Below, one piece after another: positions 1 through 10,369 of a DNA stretch of 64,000 nt. Both the position numbers and the translations under genes were made by a program. Positions within the stretch are counted from its first letter, which is position 1. Every line of letters begins with the position of its first letter. The stretch is from Mycteria americana (Eukaryota > Chordata > Aves > Ciconiiformes > Ciconiidae): assembly GCF_035582795.1 (NCBI RefSeq), contig NC_134366.1, forward strand, positions 140,268,756 to 140,332,755, written 5' to 3'. The notes under the pieces were generated by a model. It searched no databases. It worked only from the letters and a program-made list of their open reading frames with translations, and was not told where the DNA came from.

Positions 1-2880
1 AAAAAACTCCCACCAGAAACAAACCTCATGTTTTGTCTTTGTTGTCACTCTGTACTTATTCTGAAACCACTGTTAGTAATCGGTTTTAATTTTACTGTTA
101 GGGTTAGTGCTATAATAAATCCTGATTTATAATATAGCACAAGTTTCCTTATTTTAAATTTAAATACAATTATTAGTGTCTGGTCTAAGTTAGAAGTTAC
201 ATTAACGGGTGTTAAATAACACCTGCTAAAGCATGACCAGGCTTCTCAGCATGACCACATCCACCCCAGTGAAAAGGTTGCACTGTTGGAAATAACAGGC
301 TTTGAAATGAAAACTAAATGAGAAGCATGGGCCTGAGCAAGGTGGAGAAAGCAACGAGCTCGGGAACCAGCTTTAGAAGGTCTGCGCTCTGGGAAGCTCT
401 CAAAATGGTCCAGCTGAGCACTTTTAAACATAAAAGCTGCAAAAAAATATGCATGGATCTTGTCCTCACTGCTTGCTCTCTCTTTCTCTTTTTTTGGCAA
501 AAAAAAAAAAGAAAACCCACAACTTTTTGATATGTCAATTTTAAAGTATCAGGTTTTTAAAGTATCAAGTTTTAAGCTGTACTCCCTATAGTCTCCTAAG
601 AAATAGCTTTCAAAATCATGAAATTGATTTAAAAAAATCTCCACTTCTCATAATCAAGTTTCTACGCTTGCCTTTCAGATTTAGAAACTGGCCCTCCATG
701 CGTCTGGGATTTGCAGGCTAAAGCTTGATGGCTGCAGTTCCAGAGGACAAACAAAGTCTCTTTTACAAGAAAAACCCCAACCCTAGCGAGTGCGGTCCTG
801 CCTGTCAGTCACCTATAATTTCCTTTGTTGGCAACCCAAAGAGATAAGAGCGGAGCAGCCTCAGCCCAGCAACCGTTCCCAAGCAAAGGAGCCTGCAAAA
901 GCTGGGTTTTTGCAGGAGGAGGAGGTTTGTTGTGCCTAATGCAAACTGATAGTCCTTGCAAGGGGATGGCAGAGCCTGGGGGCCCTTCGCCTCCTGTTGT
1001 TTCAAGGGAGCCTGTGGAAAGCAGCCTGGGTCAGGGGAGCTGTTAATATTCCCTCTCTGGAAGAGCAAATGTGTGCTGGCGTTAATGAGAGTGGAAAATC
1101 CTATGATAGTGTCTCTGTGTATTTCAAAGGCGTAGATCAGGGTTGAAAGTAATCTTTGCTTTTTTTGTCTTTTCTTTTGGAATTTAAGGCAGCTAAATGA
1201 TAAACAAATATACAGACATACCAGACATCGGAGCTTTTGTATTAGGATGTACAGGGGGCTTTCAGTGACACTGCTTGCTAGAAGGAGCTGAAATAGGGGG
1301 GACTTCCCTTTTGGTGCATGTATCATATTTTTTAAGATGGTTATTTTTTTATCATCCTTTATTTCCCTAGCTTTTCCTGTGACTGGCTCTTGATGTCCCT
1401 TCTAACACATTTTTTTTAATCTCTTTATATTGTTTCTCAATAATAAATTATAATGCCACATATAAACCATTACCAAATGTATTACCTTCTTCTGAATTAC
1501 AACCCCTTCATCAGATGCTGCCCACAATTTCGGGTCCTTTGTCCTGCTTTGTTTTGAACCCCATCCTGAGATTCCCAGCTGGGAAGAGAAGACAGAGCTT
1601 TTCCCTTGCTTTCTCCCCAGCCCACTCCTCCTTCTCCGGTTGTCAAATGTCAGATGTGATTACACTGTCCGAAGGAGAGAGCTCCTTGCTCTGGCACCAC
1701 GAGAAACCAAATAATTGGCGGTCGTGTGGGGGTGGTGGAAGCAGGATCGGCCAGGCTTGGGCACGAGCGATGATCTAGCCTGGTTTTACACGCCCAGAGC
1801 CCTGGCCAGGCTCACAGTTTAAGCTGCAAATGATGATGGTAAGAGGGTGACAATAATAATAAGACGTCACCGTGGGTGACGCCGTTCCTGCCGCCAGGAA
1901 ATCGGCAGCGGTCCTCGAGGGCCGGGGTGACCTCAGGCGCCCTTCTGCGGCGAGATGCTTTGATGGCAACGCGAAGCCAACTCTTCATTAGCCTGCCAGC
2001 ACGATTTAGAGAAAAGGCGGATGTGTGAGGTTGAGGAGGGAGGGGAGGAAGCTGCAGAGAATGTTTTAGGCTCCTTTTAATGAGGCTTTGCAGCAATAAT
2101 TATGAATAAGAACGGTTAATAGAAACATGATACACAGCGTGGTTTTTCAGCAGAGTGGGGAAACTATAGGGTACCAAAATGTTTCTGCTGCGTATCTATA
2201 ACAAATTGGTAATAAATGTGCAGCTACCGGGAGAAAACCTTTATGGAGCCATAATAGGAAACTCACCTCCAATTAAAACCTCAGCATGATGGACAGTAAG
2301 TCCTTGTGCAAAAAGGGGAATCATGGGGTTCAAACGCTTTTCCCATCATACAGCAAAGCAGCTGGACAAGGAAAGGTAAGTGGGTACAGCGGGTTATTGC
2401 CAGGTCAGACCCCGTGGCCAGATGGAAAATGTGGTGTCCTGGCAGCAGCTGGGGTAGCTGGCACTGCCCGGGGCGCGGCAGCAATTGGGAGCAGCCTGGG
2501 AAAAGAAGCATCGGAGAAGTGGGAGACATGGGACCCTGCAACCTCCCACCGCCATTCTGCAAGGGGACTTGTGTCGCTCCTGCTTTGCACTTGCTACTGC
2601 TATTTCTGTTCAAGTACACAAGCTCCTGTGAACAAAGCGGTCTGGGAGTTCAGGCCGTGTTGAAATGGTCATGCTGAAATGGCTGAAATGGAGGCTTTGG
2701 AATTTAGTCATGCAAATGTTTTTATTTAAGTGTAAATAAGAAGACAATACAAATTAAATCTGCAGCCAAAATGGTGGCTGTTTGGAAAATGCTATGTAAA
2801 ACCAATAAATTAACTCTCTAATAAATCAAATAAGCACCTTTTCATATCCTCAATTCCTTCAAAGTATAGTCTAGTTTTCA
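1..2880. other. Intergenic, no gene seen
   Basis: I found no supportable gene here. The longest open frames are short and overlap on both strands without a recognisable domain. Positions about 1660-2010 are visibly richer in G+C and CpG than their surroundings. Positions about 2040-2290 are AT-rich with several TAAT/ATTA cores, a composition often seen in developmental enhancers. Both remarks are compositional only. The gene order around human JPH1 suggests this is DNA downstream of JPH1, but no neighbouring gene is visible. Confidence 0.5.
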
Positions 2881-3109
2881 TAGAATCACAGAATCATAGA
2901 ATAGTTTGGGTTGGAAGGGACCTTTAAAGGTCATCTAGTCCAACCCCCCTGCAATGAGCAGGGACATCTTCAACTAGATCAGGTTCCTCAGAGCCCCATC
3001 CAGCCTGACTTTGGAGCATTTACCACCTCTCTGAGCAACCTGTTCCAGTGTTTCACCACCCTCATTGTAAAAAATTTCTTCCTTACATCTAGTCTAAATC
3101 TACCCTCTT

Positions 3110-4763
3110 TTAGTGTAAAACCATTACCCCTTGTCCTATTGCAACAGGGGCCCTGCTAAAAAGTTTGTCCCCATCTTTCTTATAGGCCTCCTTTAAGTAT
3201 TGAAAGGCTGCAGTAAGGTTTCCCCAGAGCCTTCTCTTCTGCAGGCTGAACAACCTCAACTCTCTCAGCCTGTCCTCATAGGAGAGGTGCTCCATCCCTT
3301 GGATCATTTCTGTGGCCCTCCTCTGGACCCACTCCAACAGGTCCGTGTCTTTCCTGTGCTGAGGACTCCAGAGCTGGACGCAGTACTCCAGGTGGGGTCT
3401 CACCAGAGCAGAGTAGAGGGGCAGAATCGCCTCCCTCGACCTGCTGGCCATGCTTCTTTTGATGCAGCCCAGGATATGGTTGGCTTTCTGGGCTGTGAGC
3501 GCACATTGCCAGCTTATACTCAGTTTGCATCCACCAATACCCACAAGTTCTTCTCTGCAGGGCTGCTTTCAACCTTTCATCCCCCAGCCTGTATTGATAC
3601 CAGGGGTTGCCCCAACCCAGGTGCAGGACCTTGTGCTTGGCCTTGTTGAACCTCATGAGGTTCACATGGGCCCACTTCTCCAGCTTGTCCAGGTCCCTCT
3701 GGATGGCATCCCATCCCTCAGGCACGTCAACGGCACCACTTAGCTTGGTGTCATCTGCAAACTTGCTGAGGCTGCACTGGATCCCACTGTCTATGTCAGT
3801 GATGAAGATATTAAACAGTACTGGTCCCAATATGGACCCCTGAGCAACACTACTTGTCACTGATCTCCATCTGGACATTGAGCTATTGACCACTACCCTT
3901 TGGATGCAACTGTCCAACCAATTCCTCATCCACCGAACATTCCACCCATCAAATCCATATCTCTCCAATTTAGAGAGAAGGATGTTGTGGGGGACCATGT
4001 CAAAGGCCTTACAGAAGTCCAGATGGATGACATCCGTAGCTCTTCCCTTGCCCACTGATGTAGTCACTCCATCATAGAAGGCCACTAGGTTGGTCAGGCA
4101 GGACTTGCCCTTGGTGAAGCCATGCTGGCTGTCTCGAATCACCTCCCTGTCCTCCATGTGCCTTAGCATAGCTTCTAGGAGGATCTGTTCCATGATCTTC
4201 CCAGGCACAGAGGTGAGGCTGACAGGTCGGTAGTTCCCAGGGTCATCCTTTCTACCCTTTTTAAAGATGGGCACAATGTTTCCCTTCTTCCGGTCACCAG
4301 GGACTTCACCTGACTGCCATGACTTTTCAGATATCATGGAGAGTGGCTTGGCAACTACATCAGCCAATTCCCTCAGGACTCTGTGATGCAACTCCTCAGG
4401 TCCCATAGACTTATGTATGTTCAGGTTCCTTAGATATTCATGAACTTGATCTTCTCTTACAGCGGGAGGGACTTTCCTCCCCTAATGCCTCTCTTGTGGT
4501 CTATCCACCTGAGAGCTGTGGGAAGAGAGGTTGCCAGTGAAGACTGAGGCAAAAAAGTTGTTGAGTACCTCAGCCTTCTCCTCGCCTGCTGTTACCAGTT
4601 TGCCAGTCTTGCTCATCGGGGGGGGGGGGGGGAGGGGTACGCTTTCTTTGACCTTCCTTTTCTGGCTGACATACCTGTAGAAGCCCTTCTTATTATTCTT
4701 TGCATCCCTTGCCAAGTTCAGCTCCAGCTGTGCCTTGGCCTTCCTGACCCCAACCCTGCACAA
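3110..4763 (-). pseudogene. CR1 ORF2 reverse transcriptase and C-terminus, broken
   Basis: This is the reverse transcriptase and C-terminal part of the same CR1 copy. The linker (KAQLELNLA, EEKAEVLNNFFASVF) occupies 4763-4482 and ends at a TAG. The polymerase core follows in the same frame: [17 protein letters not shown], motif [17 protein letters not shown] and the FADD catalytic box at 3750-3761. After [12 protein letters not shown] the frame shifts near 3520-3560. The C-terminal domain ([44 protein letters not shown]) then continues in another frame to 3110. A further stop lies at 4779-4781, just upstream. The catalytic aspartates are still present, so the damage is by stops and frameshift rather than active-site change. 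Confidence 0.9.
4618..4637. repeat. Poly-G run inside CR1
   Basis: Fifteen G bases, then A and four more G, within the linker of the minus-strand CR1. Read on the coding strand it gives a run of prolines between the endonuclease and reverse transcriptase. It is probably an expansion after insertion and is prone to sequencing error. Confidence 0.9.
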
Positions 4764-4865
4764 CCGGGCAGCGTCCCTCTACTCTTCCCAGGACACCTGT
4801 CCCTGCTTCCACTGCCTGTGCATTTCCTTCTTGCTCTTTAGTTTGACCAGCAGGTCTTGACTCAG

Positions 4866-5690
4866 CTATGTCGCTCTCTTGCCTTCCTTTCCTGATTTCT
4901 TACACCTGGGTATCAAGAGCTCTTGTGCTCTGTGGAAAGCATCCTTAAAGGTCTGCCAGCTCTGTTCTGCTCCCTTGTTCCTGAGGGCAGTTTCCCACAG
5001 GGTCCTATTGACTAACTCCTTGGAGAGCTGCAAGTTTGCTTTCCTAAAACTCAGGGTCCTGACTTTACTCTTCGCCTGGCCCATATCCCTCAGGACTGTG
5101 AACTCCACCAGTGCGTGATCACTGCAGCCCAGGCTGCCTCCAGTCTTGACGTCACCGGTTAGCTCACTTGCCTTGGTGACCATCAGGTGCAGTATCGCAT
5201 CCCCTCTGGTGGGGCTGTCTACTATCTGGCTTAAGAAGTTATCCTTAATGCACTCCAGGAGTCTCCTGGATTGCCTAGAGCTTGCCATGCTACTTTTCCA
5301 GCAGATGTTGGAGTGGTTGAAGTTCCCCAGAAGGACGAGAGCCTGCGAGTGTGATGCCTCCTGTAGCTGGAGTAAGACTTCATCAATAGGCTCCCCTTGA
5401 TCGGGTGGCCTGTAGTAGACACCAACCACAAGGTTCCCTTTGTTGCCTCGGTCTCTAATTCTTACCCATAAGCTTTCAACCTGCTCGTGGCTATTCTTCA
5501 GAGACAGCTCTTCACAACCTATCCATTTGTTGATGTAGAGGGCAACCCCTCCACCCCTCCTTCCTCACCTGTCCCTTCTGAACAGCCTGTAGCCATCAAT
5601 AGCCACACTCCAGTCATGGGATTTGTCCCACCAAGTTTCAGTAATGGCAACTAGGTCGTAGCTTTCTAGCTGCATGGTGGCTTCCAACTC
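4866..5690 (-). pseudogene. CR1 ORF2 endonuclease domain, broken
   Basis: This is the apurinic-like endonuclease part of CR1 ORF2, which in intact elements nicks target DNA for target-primed reverse transcription. The translation shows the N-terminal ITETWWD block, VALYINKW, VYYRPPD, then GNFNHSN and finally GCSDHALVEF at about 5126-5097. The SDH motif carries the catalytic histidine. The GDFN motif of this family reads GNFN here (codon 5322-5324), so a catalytic aspartate is lost. In-frame stops lie at 5565-5567 (TGA) and 4866-4868 (TAG). The start of the domain is incomplete because the element is truncated. Domain order and motifs leave little doubt; the exact 5' edge is uncertain. Confidence 0.88.
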
Positions 5691-5715
5691 CTGTTTGTTG
5701 GCCGTGCTGCTCTGA

Positions 5716-8700
5716 AAAGTTTTCTCAAGTTTTGGTAAAATCGGTAGAAGAGAGAGGTACTCAGTGCTTTTGGAAATAGATCTGTATGGCTATTAAAAAA
5801 AAAAAATCAGTGACTATTGATGATTTACATCCTTTGTTGTCTTCCTGAGTACCTTTGCTGTTCAGAAGTCTCTGTTGTTTTGCTTGAAGTGAGCAACCCC
5901 AAGCCCCACAGGCCTTCATCTCTGCAAAAGAAGTTGAGTTGATGATTTGGAAAGCCTGAAATCAGAGAATAATGGAATAATAATATGTGGTTAGGGGATA
6001 AGTAGTCTAGGAGATAAATGTACAGATGGAATAACCTAAGTTAGAATGATTTGCATATGTAAAAAGATGACTTCTTTAGAGATCTTAGAAAAATAATTCA
6101 TCAATTACAATTACTGGGCAGGGCTAGCTAATCCTTGGCTTTGTTTTAAATTAATTTACTAAATTAGTGACCACATTGTTTGAAAGGAGGACTTTATAAA
6201 TGACTGGAAAAATGATTGTAGATTAAAGGATTTGGGCTTGAGAAAGGTATGTAACTGATTAGTTCAGTGTTTAAAACACAGGAATAGCAATAGCTATTTT
6301 ATGTAAGTCTCTTTAAAATCTTTCTTTGGTACATGACTGCAGAGAAAAGCAGTGCTTTTCAGAAACATGTAGCTGAAATTGTCAGTGGAAAAATTAGTGT
6401 CTTAGGCAAAAAAAAAGAAAAAAGAGAGAGAACCTAAAATTTAGAGCTTCAGATAAAGACAAGATCTGGCAATGCTGCCATGATACTGCTATCATGGCAG
6501 ACCCATCATCTCTGTGATGAATCACTGGTTTCCTATATTTTCTTTCAAGAAAACTTTTGCCACTTATTTCTGAATCATATATACTGATTTTTTTAATATA
6601 TATAATTTGGTACTTTGGTAAAGAAGTACTTACCAATTATTTATCAAAAGTGTTTTGGTGAGACTGTATACATTACAAATGCTAAAATTAAAAGTAATTC
6701 AAGTTGATCGAACTATAGAATTATTGTTGCGATACTGTAAATGTCACCGTGACAGAATAACAAATTTTAAAATACTGAGCCATAGACATCTGTTAGTTTC
6801 TGAACTGTTACCAGTATTTTACTGCAGTGAATACGATTCTCATTTTTCTGTACCATTTTTAGGTTGTTTTTGTGCCATATGGGCATCTTTTGATATTTGG
6901 GAAAAACTTAGAATAGAGTCACTTTGATGTACAAAACCTGAATTTGAATGACTTCTTTGTTCTCCCTTTATTCCTAATTTGCATGGAGTATGGTCCACGC
7001 ATGCAGAGGGAGGACAGAAACTGGGCAGTGCCTTTGTCTGTGCTATATAAGGCACTGACTTCTGTTGTACCCTTGTGAAATTGTTTAATACCTCCCTCCA
7101 AATTTAATTTGTTTGCAAAATGTCAATACTGTTGCCTTCAGATGGGATAGAGATTGTATTTTAGCGCCAGGTCATGATCCCTCCTGCAGACCACCTACTG
7201 CTCCTTCCACACAGGACAGAAAAGAAATTCCACAGAATAATCAAGAATCTCTGTCACGCTTGCAGTAGTGCAAGCAGGACTTTCTCTGAGCTGTACTCTT
7301 TGAGGAGTGCTCTTCGCTTCCTCTTATTGGCATCTCCAGTGCCTAGCAGCAAAGCAGCACTGGTTGAAATAATGTCTCTGCTCCTGGTGCCATGAAATGA
7401 TGAGTACAAAAAGCTCCTTCTTTCCTGACTGATAGAAAATGTTAGACAAGATGCTCCAAGCCAGATCCTGGGCTGGTATTAGTCAGCACATATACATCAG
7501 CTGAGCTCTTCTTGTCCTCAGCAGTTAGCTCTTCTTATGGAAATATCCTACCATAAATAAAAATGGTTGGTTCATTCTCATCTCTGCCGTGAGAGAATTG
7601 GCATAGGTTGTGCTTGGGGCCAAGGAGAAAGGGCACCTGAACCCCGAGGTGTCCCCTGCGCACCCGCTCATCCTGGTATCAGCCCATGTGAACAAGGGGC
7701 ATCAAACTTTGGGGACCGGTGTCTTGGGGGTCTCCACTGGTTGCCCAGGCCTTGCAAGGAGGTCAAACCAATGGCCTGGTGGACATGTGTGCTGGGCATT
7801 GGTCCTACTGGGGTCGGAAGGCAGAGGTAGGACTTGTGCACATGGCAGTGCCCAAAACCAGCTCCGGCCCCTCACTAGCAGGTCTCAACTTTTCTGCCCT
7901 GCTGTGCGCTTGTCGTGCGTGTCACACAGGCCAGGCTTATGGTTGGACTGCTGTGATCAGTGGTGGATGAGCCACATCATCTAGTAACTGCTAAATTACA
8001 GTGTTTACTTTGGAAAATAATGGTAATGTTCAAGAGCTACTGAAAGGCCATTTTGTCTGTTCTTCTAAATACTCAGCGCAACTCTTTGGTTAAATCTAGT
8101 TTGTTTTTCTCGAATTTATAGTGTTAAATTCTCAGGAAGTCTTCTTCTCTTATATTTTAAGCCCAAGTAGAGAGCACTGGCTTGTTTTTTCACACAGAAA
8201 TGTGCTTGTTAGAATGTTAATTTAATACACTGAGTTCATCAATGATTTCCAGCTCTCTGATTCATGTGATGGCATGAAATTCCACTGGAGTAAGTGAACT
8301 GCAAAGCATAGCCTTCTTCTTACAACATGTATCTCCAGACATTAGAAATGTACTGATATTGAAACAAAAATAAGTGTAAGCCCCCGTTGTGAACGGGGAA
8401 GAAGCCAAGCATGTTTTTGCTCAACTGACAAGCTTGGGAAGTCAAGAGACAACTTAATTGAACAATTGGTTCATCGACTGGATGAAGTCTTAAATTACAT
8501 GAATGACAAAAGTATCAATTATTTTTTTAAAAGATACACGGTATTTCTTGCAGCAGAAACAGCATGTAGTAATTAGGGGTTGGGTTTTCTTGCTTTCACA
8601 GCTCAAGAGAAGGACTAGACTCCAATTCCAATTGACACAGCATGAATTAATTGTACCTTCTCATAATGTAGCTTTAGAAATCGTTTGCATCTTAAATGTC

Positions 8701-9054
8701 ACTTTATATTTTTCATAGGTTATAAAGAACATTTTCAAAGGAACAGCTGTCTTTCCTACACCAGACAGAAAAAAATATCTTAGTCCTCCCTGCCATCCCC
8801 CTTTCCTCCTTACAGTTATTTTTCTTCTTTGCTTGGTTTTCTCTGTGGCTGGTAGGCAGGTTGCTGGTGAACAGACCAGGTAAGTCCCCAGCAGAGCTAG
8901 CAGGCAGCAGCTGAAGCCCAGCAATGGGTTGTTACAAGTGATGCCTCCTGGGTTCCTGTGCGCTGCCTTGAAGAACAAGACTTTCGGACTTTGCAGAAAA
9001 ACCCAGGAAACAAAGGATTGGGAAGGTACTGAGGGGGAGACTGGGAGCGTGACG
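5716..9054. other. Intergenic, no gene seen
   Basis: This is mostly AT-rich sequence without coding structure. Positions about 7560-7980 are more GC-rich and give overlapping open frames of 70-124 codons in several phases. None has a domain, an initiation context or splice sites that I can support. Confidence 0.5.
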
Positions 9055-9125
9055 TCTGCTCTCAGCTCTACCACCGACCCTGTGAGATTCTGCAAGTTAC
9101 TGCAAAGCTCTGTCCCTCCCATGTG
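9055..9125 (+). repeat. MIR/CORE-SINE-like relic
   Basis: The stretch AGCTCTACCACCGACC, then a TGTGAG-like word, CTGCAAGTTACTGCAAAGCTCTGTCCCTCC, follows the known MIR core layout: a CTCTGCCACTGAC-type start, then GTGACCTTGGGCAAGTCACT, then CTCTGTGCCTC. Divergence is high and only about 70 bases can be aligned by eye, so the family assignment is tentative. Confidence 0.38.
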
Positions 9126-9890
9126 CTTACTTGTCCCTAGTACTTCTGACAGTTCAAGCAGCATAACCCCAGAGTTCAGTCTTAAGCAAAATGAGAACTT
9201 TTCTTCCAGCCCACAGGTTTCTCCTTATCTACCTAGACTTATCTACTCTCTACCTACCTAGTGCTACCACTAGCTATTTCTAAGGGTGAATAGAAATCCT
9301 AGCCCTTTATTCTGCCTGTCTTCTGATTTATGCTGTACAAGGGCCCCCAAATAGGTCTATTATATTTAGATTTATATCCCCTTGAAATTTCCCAGTGTTG
9401 GGTCAGACTCCATAGAGTAAACTCTACCGAAAATAATCATTTCAGACCCCTTGGCAGCAGTCTTTGAGCTCCTAGGTGTTGCTGGAGAGCAGGTTAAAAA
9501 ACCCAATTACGTTCAGTGAGTTCTTGGGCTTCTTAATGCTATGAGCCCCATGATAAAGGAAATTCAAACATTTTTCTCTCTAAATCTTGCCATAAATGCA
9601 GGGAGAGCTGTCTCTTGTCTCTCTGCATACTCTGTATTCTGGTGATAATATCTAAACAGAAGCATTTGCAAGTTTGTGAACATAAATAAGACAGAGCAGA
9701 AAAGTATTTTTTTGTGAACAGGAAAAATCTTGAAATTTACAGCAACCCCCCATCTGCTTCCTGGTCTCATATTCTTCTCAGTTTCAAAACTTCACCAGTT
9801 ATCATGGATTTGGGGAATAGACAGACCAAAGGGAGCACCACAACTTTATCAGTTTACTAGCAAGTAACTTCTGATCCTCTCTTTGGTAAA

Positions 9891-9912
9891 AAATAATAAT
9901 AATAATAATAAA
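9891..9912. repeat. (AAT)n microsatellite
   Basis: About seven AAT units in an AT-rich intergenic stretch. Confidence 0.9.
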
Positions 9913-10084
9913 TTAAAGTTAGGATGCAGAGACTATGTACGCAACCAGTTTATACAGTGAAGGCAGCTCACTGGTGGGACATCACTAGGACCTCAATATA
10001 TTCTTAAATTTATGAGAAAATGGAGAGAACCGCAGTGATAATGGTTACAAAAGGTACAAAATTATCCAGAATATTCTAAAAAAA

Positions 10085-10345
10085 TTATTATGAAGAGCCA
10101 CAGCAAGATCTCACAGTAACAAGTCAAAAAAGGCAGGTGAAATTCAGTGCTGATAAGGGCAAAACATGCACATGGGGAAAAGGACGTTCAACTATATCCA
10201 TGCGTCAAACTTGCATAACCTAGGAGAAAGAGATTTTTGGGGAGCTGCTGTGATCTTGCAAAGTGTCAACTCAGGGCTCAGTGGTGATGCAAAAGATACA
10301 CAGATTATCAGGAATATTGGAAGCATTATTGAGAGACAGGCTCGT
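10085..10345 (+). mobile_element. Ancient CR1 LINE relic (RT end)
   Basis: This is a strongly diverged fragment in plus orientation. The words GGTGAAATTCAGTGCTGATAA, then CATGCACATGGGGAAAA, CAACTATA, GAAAGAGATTTTTGGGG, TGTCAACTCAGGGCTCAGTG and AATATTGGAAGCATTATTGAGA occur in the order and spacing of the CR1/L3-like region just downstream of the FADD box (VKFNVDKCKVMHLGKNN ... ERDLGVIVD ... AQC ... MLGII). No frame is open. It is older than the two long copies by its degree of decay, and ends against an (ATT)n run. Confidence 0.66.
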
Positions 10346-10348
10346 TTT

Positions 10349-10369
10349 CATTATTATTATTATTATTAA
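10349..10369. repeat. (ATT)n microsatellite
   Basis: About six ATT units directly after the ancient CR1 relic. Confidence 0.9.

Larger units (their letters stand above)
2881..5715 (-). mobile_element. CR1 LINE, 5'-truncated, 2.8 kb
   Basis: This is a non-LTR retrotransposon of the avian CR1 group, read on the minus strand. The 3' end lies at about 2881, where the plus strand shows the reverse complement of the typical CR1 tail (repeated TCTRTGAT units after a TTGGACTAG-type stretch). The 5' end is truncated inside the endonuclease near 5715, where the translation reads like the start of that domain (ANKQELEA, then YDLVAITETWW). Endonuclease, linker, reverse transcriptase and C-terminal domain follow in the correct order. 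A 15-base G run at 4618-4632 lies in the linker. At least four in-frame stops and one frameshift make it non-functional. It is one of the two best preserved copies in the window. Confidence 0.93.

Noticed and set aside
805..1326. 173-codon minus-strand frame
   Set aside because: No recognisable domain; low-complexity and mixed composition, with no splice sites or neighbouring exons.
7041..7056. TATA-like word GCTATATAAGGC as a promoter
   Set aside because: No gene, initiator or exon follows on either strand; such words are expected by chance in AT-rich DNA.
7567..7984. Open frames of 73-124 codons on the plus strand
   Set aside because: Three overlapping phases are open in the same GC-rich stretch, which points to composition rather than coding.
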